DNA from: Septoria linicola
Taxonomy: Eukaryota > Ascomycota > Dothideomycetes > Mycosphaerellales > Mycosphaerellaceae
Length of the DNA stretch: 64,000 nt
Reading direction: 5' to 3'
Assembly: GCA_024114885.1 (NCBI GenBank)
Contig: CP099418.1
Span: 868,001 to 932,000 of the forward strand
Below the pieces are notes generated by a model. That model ran no database searches. It worked only from the letters and a program-made list of their open reading frames with translations, and was not told the origin of the DNA. Shown in pieces: positions 55,912 through 64,000 of this stretch. The stretch's first letter is position 1; each line of letters begins with the position of its first letter. A program made the translations under genes and the position numbers.

Positions 55912-57084
55912 CAGAGCAAGTCTGAGCCGTGGTGTCTTCTCAGTCCAGCAGAAGACGTTCTCGAGCATCACGGATACCACCGTCGGCAAGTCTGGTAATT
56001 AGTATGTGTTGGAGGCCACCTCAGCTGGGAGCGCCTCTACTTCAGGTCATTTCTGGTCCATAGAAGAAGTTCACGTCGTGTCCAGCGCAGGCGTCTCACA
56101 GGTTGCCGAGCCGTCCAAGGCCGATATAATTGACTACGTGGCAATCAAAGAAACATCCATCGCACTGCTGATGTCAAGCGTCCTCGTCTTCACAATACCA
56201 TGACTGCAAGAGGCTGTCAAGTGCAATTTCCACGTTCGTGAAATGATGCTGCTACGAGCAGGCCTTGTTCTTGTTAATTTGGTCTATCGCCGCCATTTTG
56301 GTGAAGCGAAGTGTCGCCGTGCTACATGGGCGCAGATATATTTTCGTATGTTGCGCGTCATGGGCGTCTGTTCGAGACGATCTGTGCGCCTGTGGTCGAG
56401 CTCCAGGCCTGACGATCTTGCCTTTGCTGGCCTGGCGGACATGGGCCAGGTGGAGGAGCTTCGCGGCACGGATGTTGTGAAAGGCATCGTCATCGTCGCA
56501 GGATGCAAGGTGCCAGGTGGAGCCTCGACACGACGGAACGGAGACTGTGGAGATGCCAACAACAGCGATTGTGGATGCAGTTCGCAAAACAGGCAAATCT
56601 GAACACAACACTAGGAGATCCCCGTCGGATCGCACCTATAGATGAGCAGGCCATGCAGTGTGGACGAGCTCGTCACCCGCGCCAAGCAGGACGCCCATTG
56701 GCTGCTTCACTATTTTGCAGCTTGCTTCTGGAGGAGATGGGAAGGAAGCCGGCTGCACTATTCCAGCGTGACTAGTTAACTTAGCAGTTACGAGTCTAAG
56801 TTAGCTCTGCTGCACTTGCCTTGTCGCCAACGCTCACGGAGGCGTCAGTCTTCCTGTTCATCACACCCGACATCTCCCAGTGCGTGGAAGAAGCCATCGG
56901 CGTTGTCGTGTACCTCTTCGCAGCTGGTATAAAGCTCCTGTTGCCCACTCGCCTCGTTTCTGCTCGCAAACTCATTGGTAGCACTCTGCTGAAGGTCCTG
57001 CACAGAACAACACGCATTCACAGTTGTTGCTTCTAGACACACAGACCCAGACACACCATCAGTCTATCTGAACTGACCTGAACC
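55912..57084. other. Intergenic, upstream of zinc-finger gene
   Basis: 1.17 kb with no supported gene. A TATAAA motif at 56928-56933 is the best core promoter candidate, about 150 bp before the ATG at 57085. Confidence 0.45.
56928..56934 (+). promoter_or_regulatory. TATA box candidate for the zinc-finger gene
   Basis: TATAAAG about 150 bp upstream of the ATG at 57085. The distance allows a 5' UTR of roughly 120 bases. Confidence 0.4.
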
Positions 57085-59155
57085 ATGTCGTACTCGAATG
57101 GTCTACAGGATGCAGCAGCAACGTTTTTCTGGCAACCAACAACAGAATGGCTCGGGTCTGTAGACGACTTCAGCGATTCACCGCCACTGCAGCAGCAACA
57201 ACATCAGCAAAGCGTACATTACGATACTGTACCTCGAAGCCTACAACAAACCAACAGCCCAGACGATCTTGCGACTCGTGCAGATCTCGAGCCCTTTGTA
57301 GGAGCTTCATTGTCTTTGAACGGGACTACTGGACCGATTGACTGATCATGGCAGGACCTACGATACCTGGACGACAGCAATGCACGCCACAACATTCAAC
57401 TACCAACAAGACAGCTGAGCACCACACCAGCTGCACTACAACTATCGAAGTCGCAGCCTCCATCAAGTCTTGCGTATCACACGAACAAGAATGGCAAGCG
57501 AAATCTCCACCATGTCGACATGGCGCACTCGGCAAGCTACACGTACGGCACCTCGCCATGCCAACATCCCCATCCATCAACGTTCGTCCACGCCCATGTG
57601 GACGACGTGCAGGTCTATGAACCTGCCGAGTATTGCTCTAAACTCTCGAGTGTCTCCGAAACTGAAAATGCACAAGCTGCGGCGAAGAGAGCCAGAGTCG
57701 ACCGCTTTGATGCAAGTCAGCAGTCCTTTGAGCATTCTTTCGCACCAAGCTTGTGCTTACCTTCAGCGCATGACGTCTCGCCAAGTACGAGTATTTCGAC
57801 CCACCTGTCACCCTCGTCGCACACTACAAGTGATGCGATGAGTAGACAGAGTAGTGTGACTAGTGCGTCGGTGACTGATGCTTTCGACATGATGCGCGTT
57901 GAGTCTTCCTTCTCCACCAATTCCCACTTGTTTCCCCTTGATGATATTGATGCTTCTTTCGTATCATGTTCTACAGAGAGGCCGGCTGTCAGTAGTCAGC
58001 CTACTATCAGTCTACATGATAGTAGTGCCTCGAACTTGCTCAGCAACGTGGGTCACGGCTTAGTTGGTACGGATTTCTCTCTCTTTGGTCAAAGTATATC
58101 TGATGCTGCTGTTGGTCACCAACAGCATGCTCACAACTTATCGCCCTTGGCGCAAGCGCAAGCTATGGAGCGCTCAACATCTGAACAAAGTGCGCTCAGC
58201 ACTGTTTCAACAGAAATCAAAGGCTCAGAGCGCCGAAGAAAACAAATCGAGAATGCAAGACAACAGATCGCACCCAAGAAAGCGCCAGGGCCGGCAGCTA
58301 CCAGCAAATCAGCCTCGTCAGCAGACAACTCGGTCGAAGCACAGGAAAGCGCAACGAAACGTAAGGAGGCCATTTCGAAGGCTCCCTATGTTCGACCTCA
58401 GCATCCCAAATTGAAGTGCACCATTTGCGACGAGTTCCCGAATGGCTTTCGAGGCGAGCACGAACTCCGAAGACATTGGGACCGAGCCCATGCACAATTG
58501 CGAAAAGTCTGGATCTGCACCGAGCCCACAACTCGTACGGAGTGGTGGCCAGCTAAACCTCTCGGCATTTGCAAACAGTGCAAACAACAGAAAAACTACT
58601 CTGCCTATTACAATGCTGCAGCTCATCTGCGAAGAGCCCACTTTTGCCCGAGGAAACGGGGGCGAAAGGCACGTGGCGAGGAGCGTGAGAGTCGCGCAGG
58701 GAAAGCTGTAAGTGGCAGCTGAAGGAGATTTGTTTTCTTTCAGCAAGCATGCGCTAACATTATCTAACAACGTTCAGGGAGGTGACTGGCCGCCGATTGA
58801 ATGGCTCAAAGCAAATGGATGGCTCAAGGAGATCGAAATATCAGCTGAAAGCGAGCATGGAATGGAAGATGCTTCGCCTGATGAGCTGCACAACACCTTC
58901 GACAACGGCCTCTCGCAAGACTGTGCAGTCCCAAATCAGCAGCAGCTACTGGCCACCGATATCATGGCGCTACAGACTTGGCCTCCTACCACCGACTTCT
59001 CAATGGGCTATCCGTCACCCATCGATTCGACTACTGTTTGGCCCATGGCCCCTGCAATGGAGCACGCTACATCGGCGCCCGCGAACTTCGCAGCAATGAC
59101 GCCAATATACACTCCGGAGGATTTCATGATGAATCAGCAACAATGTTTATATTGA
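57085..59155 (+). CDS. C2H2-type zinc-finger transcription factor candidate
   Basis: Exons 57085..57297, 57355..58707 and 58778..59155, giving 647 residues. The first junction (PF-DLRYLDD) uses donor GTAGGA and acceptor GGCAG; without it the frame stops at 57343-57345. The N-terminal half is Gln/Ser/Thr-rich, like an activation region. Two degenerate zinc-binding segments lie near residues 430-515: [25 protein letters not shown] and [24 protein letters not shown], each with two Cys and two His, followed by a basic cluster ([15 protein letters not shown]). The segment between contains WICTEP...[13 protein letters not shown]. The third exon begins [19 protein letters not shown], conserved-looking, and the tail is acidic and Met/Pro-rich. 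This pattern matches fungal C2H2 regulators of unclear target. The zinc fingers are separated by about 55 residues, unlike tandem classical fingers. Confidence 0.78.
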
Positions 59156-59515
59156 TTATGTGAGGAGCGAGCAGAAGGCGAATTTTCGGTTGGATGTGAA
59201 TGCCAGTTCGAAAAATGTACATATCTTTATCAGGATCTATTCTGGCCCTGTCGCACGACTCATACAGAGGCGGTCATATCAGGCACAGCCTTTGCAGCTT
59301 GAGCAGTTGATTCAGTCCTCAAGATCTACCACAAGTTTCTCACGAGCTTTCAGTGCAGAATGCGCCATGATTCGAAGACCTTGAGTTGGGGGCCTCGTAA
59401 CTATGTCTACAGGAAAGCTATCAATTCTTCTCCCATGGCTCAAAGACCATTCGCAGCAAAAGGGTATCATATATGCATCATCATCATTATCATCATTATC
59501 ATGTAGCCGGCCGCA
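59156..59515. other. Convergent 3' spacer with ATC repeat
   Basis: Between the zinc-finger gene and the GRF-protein gene (tail to tail). Contains the ATC-type repeat listed separately, otherwise nothing. Confidence 0.5.
59476..59502. repeat. Imperfect CAT/ATC trinucleotide microsatellite
   Basis: CATCATCATCATTATCATCA-type sequence of about 27 bases, interrupted by TTA units, in the spacer next to the GRF gene stop. Confidence 0.8.
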
Positions 59516-60589
59516 CTACAGCTCATCATCCGTCTCTTCATCTCCATTTACATCCCTAGCCACACTCTGCTCTACTCTCACTCCCACACGACGGCTCTTC
59601 TCTTCTTCCAGGCTTGCATTCTTTTCTCGTGCCTCACGAAGCTCTGTCTGGCACGTCTTCAGCGCTGACCGCGATATGTCTCTACCTTTTCTCAATCCTT
59701 CTGCTTTGGACTCGTGTTTTCGTAGGATAATTTTCAGTTTGGCGAGTTTATCTGGCGATAGCGGGCCCAGCTCTTTGAGTACTTCTTCGGATAGTGACGT
59801 TGCGGGTGCTGTGGAGGGTTGAAGGGATTCTTTGAATCGTGTTGCTGGAGAGGGAGAGTCTGGATCCGTGGGTATCGTGTCGGGTTGTCGCTGGACTGGG
59901 GTCTCTTCTGGACTTAGCATGCGGACTCGTTTAGATGTCGGAGTGTTGAAGAAGTCGCTGATGCTCTTCTTTGCTGTGCTCGGGTCGTCCTCCTGAAGCC
60001 AGGGCAGCTTGCGAGGGCTACGCTTGATCTCGCTTGTCGGCGTGTCGTAGACTCCTGCTGATAGAGTGTAGTCTCCTCGTTGTGGGGTTCCAGGCGCATG
60101 TTGTGTGGAAGCGTCGGCCACTTCTGCAAGTTGCTTTTCTTCTGCGCCTGTCAGGTCCCAGGCCTCGTCGTATTCGTCGTCGTTGGCAAAGCCAGCATCT
60201 CGTAGGCTGCGCTTCACCCCTGCGTGGCTCGCAGGAGTGGCAGATTGTGCTGGCGAGGCGGCAGACTGAACACCAGCGCGTCCTGCGCTCCATGCTTCCT
60301 GCGCCTTCTCTCCATGACCATTGTTCAGCACGCAGGACGCCTCTCTTGACTTGGCCTCTTCAGCCCAGAGAAAGAAGCCGCATCTCTTGTCTGCATCTTG
60401 CTGACAAGTGTAGAAGAAGCGACCTTGGTTCTTGCCCTCTTTTTTGACTTTGAAGTGCTCTGCTGGCTGTCTTGGAGCACAATCGCAATACCAGATCTTG
60501 TCGAACAGACCCTTGAGCCTGACTGATTGTCCGCCGCCTCTTCTAGCAAAGCCTCTGCCTCGCCCACGTGGTGTACTTCCTCTACGCAT
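59516..60589 (-). CDS. GRF zinc-finger protein
   Basis: Intronless, 357 residues from the ATG at 60589. An Arg/Gly-rich N-terminus (MRRGSTPRGRGRGFARRGGG) precedes a GRF-type zinc finger: WYCDCAPRQPAEHFKV, GRFFYTCQQ, RCGFFLWAEEA, with the Cys-x-Cys...Cys...Cys spacing. GRF fingers bind single-stranded nucleic acid in proteins such as APE2, TOP3A and NEIL3. The middle part is disordered with SP/TP sites and the C-terminus forms a coiled coil (LSPDKLAKLKIILRKHESKAEGLRKGRD). No nuclease or topoisomerase domain is present, so this is a stand-alone GRF protein, a type seen in many fungi. Nuclear role in DNA metabolism is inferred. Its gene is followed by a close acidic C-terminus (GDEETDDEL). Confidence 0.85.
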   Translation of the reverse strand: MRRGSTPRGRGRGFARRGGGQSVRLKGLFDKIWYCDCAPRQPAEHFKVKKEGKNQGRFFYTCQQDADKRCGFFLWAEEAKSREASCVLNNGHGEKAQEAWSAGRAGVQSAASPAQSATPASHAGVKRSLRDAGFANDDEYDEAWDLTGAEEKQLAEVADASTQHAPGTPQRGDYTLSAGVYDTPTSEIKRSPRKLPWLQEDDPSTAKKSISDFFNTPTSKRVRMLSPEETPVQRQPDTIPTDPDSPSPATRFKESLQPSTAPATSLSEEVLKELGPLSPDKLAKLKIILRKHESKAEGLRKGRDISRSALKTCQTELREAREKNASLEEEKSRRVGVRVEQSVARDVNGDEETDDEL

Positions 60590-60888
60590 GTCAAGTGATA
60601 GTACTGGATAGTATGTGCCTTACAAGCACTTTGACTATGCCCGCAGTCATTGTGCTAGGGAGATGTGAGAGAATGGCGAGGTTGGAGCATCACTTCCAAG
60701 GTGGCTGGCGTGTAAAGTGCGTCACATCTCAACCCTGAAGCCATCACATACAAATCACAACGCAGCAGTATGTGCAGAACCGCAAAGGCGAGCAGCTTAG
60801 AGACGGACAAGATGCAATACTACTAAGTTCGTTTGACACTGCTATGGGCTAAAGTTGCGTCGCATGGATTTCGCACCACTCTCCGTTC
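60590..60888. other. Intergenic, nothing recognised
   Basis: Just under 300 bp between two minus-strand genes. It must hold the GRF gene promoter and the 3' end of the SH3BGR-family gene. Confidence 0.5.
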
Positions 60889-62052
60889 TTATGCAGCTTT
60901 TTCGCCCTCTGCTTTAGACTCCTTGGCCTCTGTCGTTTCCTGCTCATCCACGTTCAGTGCCTTGAGGTCCGTGGTCGTCTGGGCAGTGGTGTCTTTCGCA
61001 TCCTCTTCGTCTTCCTCAACAAGCTGGTTTTGTGTCTCCACCTTCTTGATCTCCTCTGAAGGAGCTTCCACAATGTCGCTTCCACGGTGCTTCTCCTTAT
61101 CTGCACCCTCGACTAACTTCTCCTTGACCTCTTCGTTCGCAGTCTTCTCCTCTGCCGCTCCTCCTACCGGCTTCACCAGAGTCGCATCGTCGGCTGACTT
61201 TTCCTTCTCGGCCTCGATCGAAGGTTTCTCCTGCTCTACTTTCTCTACTGGCTTTTCAGCCGTGGACTGTGCTGCAGCCACAGGCGTGTCTACCGTCTTC
61301 TCTTCAGTCGTCACCGGAGTCGCGGTTCCAGATTGTATCCGTGAAGCTGGTGCCGACAGGTGGTCCACCGCTGGCTGACTCTGTTTGAGCTCGTCCTTGA
61401 ACTTCACAGAAGCAGCACTCGGTGCCGCGCTCGAGGCAGTCTTGCTCACATCAGCAGTTTGTCCTGTGGTTGTTGGTTTCTTGTTCAGTGCTGCGATCTC
61501 TGCCGCGCCTGGCAATGCGATTCCCTTGCTACTACCCGCCGTTTGCTGCGGCGCCTTGCTCACGGTCGTCGCTTTACTGCTCGGTGCTCCAGCTGCACTG
61601 ACGTTGTGCGAAAGTGGTGGAGCGGTCTGCACTCCCACTTGACCTCCCTTGGGAGCAGCATTGTTCGCGGGCACAGGGCCAATATTTTCTCTCAATTCGC
61701 CAAATTCGTTCCATTCCTCGACCTCGTTGAGATCCTAAGCGATCGAGATTAGTCGTCTTTCCACTAGAGTATGCAGACCTGTAGGCCTTGAGCGTCACGC
61801 ACATACACCGAGGACGAATCCTTCTTTCACCAAACCTGGTATTTTACGTTGGCCAGCTCTTCGCTGCCATAGGCGACGGGCCTTCTCGTCGGTTGCAATG
61901 TCGATTGCCTGAAACGGGATCTTGTTGGCCTTCAGGATAGTCTCCATACGGGAGGTGGCCGTGATGATGTGCGAGGAGCCAGCGGTCAAACTGGTGTACA
62001 GAAAGAGTCGCGGGTCTTTCTCCAGCGCTGTCAAATCCATTGCGGACGCCAT
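60889..62052 (-). CDS. SH3BGR-family thioredoxin-fold protein with long charged tail
   Basis: Exons 62052..61807 and 61734..60889 on the minus strand, 363 residues. Residues 1-95 form a glutaredoxin-like SH3BGR domain: LFLYTSLTAGSSHIITATSRMETILKANKIPFQAIDIATDEKARRLWQRRAGQRKIPGLVKEGFVLGDLNEVEEWNEFGEL. The usual redox Cys pair is missing, as in SH3BGR proteins, so a non-catalytic role is expected. The remaining 265 residues are disordered: first Ala/Thr/Ser/Pro-rich, then a Glu/Lys/Ala-rich tail with EK and EEKT-type repeats. Short fungal members of about 110 residues exist; the tail here is a large extension. The intron donor GTATGT joins in phase to the acidic DLNEVEEW segment that follows the domain. 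A scaffold or cytoskeleton-linked role is only a guess. Confidence 0.85.
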
Positions 62053-62387
62053 CTTGCTGTGTGTCGACGTATGTACGCCTCTGCAAGCTGTGGTGTCTGG
62101 AGAGAAGCTGCTGCACGAGCGATTGCGCGGATCAAGAGCTAACCTAGAGCTAACTTAGAGAGGAAGCTTGACCTGTCGTCATCAAGTGCACACGAGACAA
62201 CACAAATACATGAACATATAGGACCCGCGAGAAATCTTTCCGGATTGTTTCGAATGTTCTGATTAACTTATTTGGCTGTGTTGTGCCATACTGGCTCTCT
62301 CCACTGACACACTAGCTTCGGACAGCACATTGCCATCATCTGCGAAGCAAGACACGCTGAACATGATAATACTGAACAATGTAGCGA
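62053..62387. other. Intergenic, nothing recognised
   Basis: Short spacer between two minus-strand genes; AT-rich stretch near 62210-62280 may be the SH3BGR-family promoter. Confidence 0.5.
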
Positions 62388-63796
62388 TCATCGCTTACGA
62401 ATGCTGCTCCACACTTTCATGAAACCACGTTTCGGAGTTCTGTTGTTGTTGATCGCAAAGGCGCCATGGTTGCCAGAGTGGTCGTCGCAGATCTCCAGAC
62501 TGTCGAGTGCCAACGGATCCGCCGTTTCCACATCGACGCCTGAGACCTGAGACCGTTGAAACGCGTACAGCTCTTCTTCAGGAGCACGAAGATCTCTCCG
62601 GGTGAGAGTCAACCGCAAAGTCATCTCCCTGCCGTCTAGATCTGGTGTCAGACTGCGAACATTGCCCTTCATCATTGGCAATGGCAGCGTGACCCCAGAG
62701 TCTACTGCAGTAGGATTCGCAGTTGCAGACGAGAACGCTGTAGAGTCCGTGGAACTTGGCGAGGCCATGGAGGGTGGGCCTGACAGGTCATCGTCATCTG
62801 CGTCGTCCAGATCAAGAGCTGCGGGTGTACCGCGCGTAGACGTGCTCTTATTCCGCTCGGGACGCTCTGCTGGAAACCCAAACTCCAGGGCCTCGTCAAA
62901 TTTCTCTGGCGATGCAAGGAAAGTACGTAGTTTAGAGCGTGCCTCGGCGTCTCTGTAATGCTGCGTCTCCGTCTGGCGTGGACCAACCGCAGGTGAAGAA
63001 ACCTGGTCTTGTTCAGATTCGCGAGTGGTGTCTTGCCGTGGTAAGGCGGGCATAGCTGGAAGTAGAGTCGGCGGTGGCAATGGCAAAGGTGCCAAGGACA
63101 TGGCGCGCTTCTTGGAGAACGACTTCTTGCGCGCGCCAAGTTGCGAAAGATCGATCGCAGACGCAGCAGCAAACGCTGAACAGGATATGGCATTGTGCTG
63201 ATGCTGGCCCCATGGCGTCGCAAAGCCCGGGTCGCTTCCTCCTCCCAGCTCATTGCTCATGACAGAGTCGGTTTCCTCATCGGGCCAGTCCTTTTCCAAC
63301 GCCATACTATCTATTGAGCTCGCCGATCCTACGCTGGCGCTGCGGTTGTCGTACCGCCATTGAGGAAGCCTGCCATCATCCGACAAGCCGAGCACACGTT
63401 GAGAGCTTTCTGTAAGAAGCACCAGCTCCACCTCGCTGAAATGCGACCGCTTGACTTTGTCCGGCAAAGCCAGGAAGCGAAGAGCCTGATCTTCGTTCAC
63501 GTCTTCGACGAAAGGGACCACGAGTGAGGACTTGCGAGATTGTCGAGGCGAATGTGTGCGGCTTGAGTGAGAGGTCTTGGGTCGGATCGCATCAAGTGAC
63601 GACTGTCGCGGGGATAGCGACTGCTTGGATCGCTTTTCGACTGCCGTCTGTTGCAGAATCCGCAGTCTCTCCACAGACGAGAAGTACTTCTTCCTGTTGA
63701 CGGCGTTAGAGCGAGACCCATTTAGAACATGTGTAACATTGATGCTCACTGCACGGAGACAGGTAAGGACTGATATTCTTCAGGCGTAATGTGCAT
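62388..63796 (-). CDS. Disordered fungal protein, unknown function
   Basis: Two minus-strand exons, 63796..63750 and 63693..62388, joined across a 56-bp intron (GTGAGC...CTAAC...CAACAG), encode 450 residues beginning MHITPEEYQSLPVSVQ-KKYFSSVERLRI. The open frame alone has no ATG near its start, so this splice is needed and gives a natural N-terminus. A folded-looking segment, VVPFVEDVNEDQALRFLALPDKVKRSHFSEVELVLLTES, is followed by long Ser/Asp/Pro-rich sequence, then RSLTPDLDGREMTLRLTLTRRDLRAPEEELYAFQR near the C-terminus and a basic tail. The latter block looks conserved and may be the functional part. No named domain recognised. The C-terminal RKR codons sit next to a GTAAGC that could be a donor, so a further 3' exon is not excluded. 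Confidence 0.7.
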
Positions 63797-64000
63797 CTTT
63801 GGTAATGAGTCGCGGGCCAGGAAAGGCCGGCCTGCAGGTCAATGATGGTGACGAGGACAGTGAGGGTCGTCTGTCGAGGTGCCGTGAGATGTGATGAGGA
63901 CAGCGTGATGGTGCATTGACGACCTTGCAGAAGATCAACGAGAAGAATGAGAGGAATCAATGCACATCGGTACCAGAGCCGTGGAATGCGTCGAACAGCA
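63797..64000. other. Upstream region, nothing recognised
   Basis: Promoter-side sequence of the minus-strand gene, running off the window. The open frame 63706-63960 on the minus strand is a shadow. Confidence 0.5.

Noticed and set aside
59476..59502. Repeat as the start of a CRISPR-like or regulatory array
   Set aside because: It is a simple CAT/ATC microsatellite without spacers.

Overview
This window is nuclear DNA of a filamentous ascomycete, most likely a Dothideomycete near Mycosphaerella/Cladosporium-type fungi. The evidence is short spliceosomal introns (about 45-130 bp) with GTRAGT donors and CAG/TAG acceptors in most genes, and fungal-specific families: a secreted Hce2 (Ecp2-type) effector, a family 3 pectate lyase, a CYP51, MIC60, a Lam/Sip3-type sterol-transfer protein and an Unc104-type kinesin. 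The species cannot be named from sequence alone. About 28 genes are supported on both strands. There are no operons. No rRNA, tRNA, CRISPR array or intact transposon was recognised.

Region 1 (1-14 kb) looks like accessory territory: sparse, with small or damaged genes. It holds the 3' part of a GH3 beta-glucosidase with a probable GPI signal, a small single-span membrane protein, the Hce2 effector, a small multi-span membrane protein, an intronless CYP51-like sterol 14-alpha-demethylase, a broken SnoaL/NTF2-like gene, an ORF of unknown function without a visible start, and a 688-residue multi-span glycoprotein.

Region 2 (14-20 kb) has a Mrl1/M6P-receptor-like sorting receptor, a SelW/Rdx thioredoxin-like protein and a DCAF-type WD-repeat protein; the last two are divergent over 214 bp. 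After a 2-kb gap comes a 1542-residue mostly disordered protein with a C-terminal methyltransferase-like domain (21.8-26.5 kb), then a secreted PL3 pectate lyase.

Region 3 (29-44 kb) is dense housekeeping: BAR-PH-GRAM-VASt sterol-transfer protein, MIC60, kinesin-3 and tRNA methyltransferase TRM5. Two of these act at membrane contacts or mitochondrial membranes, but nothing beyond adjacency links them.

Region 4 (44-64 kb) contains an SDR, a convergent ABCG transporter with a troubled 5' half, SDH1 (complex II flavoprotein), a second SDR assembled from nine exons including 18-bp and 27-bp microexons, a serine/proline-rich fungal protein, a C2H2-type factor, a GRF zinc-finger protein, an SH3BGR-family thioredoxin-fold protein with a long charged tail, and another disordered fungal protein. 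The plant-facing secreted genes (effector, pectate lyase, beta-glucosidase) suggest a plant-associated lifestyle; that is inference.

Exon models were built by hand from splice consensus, reading phase and family conservation; all complete models listed keep phase and end at a stop codon. Coordinates should be good to the base where exons are given.
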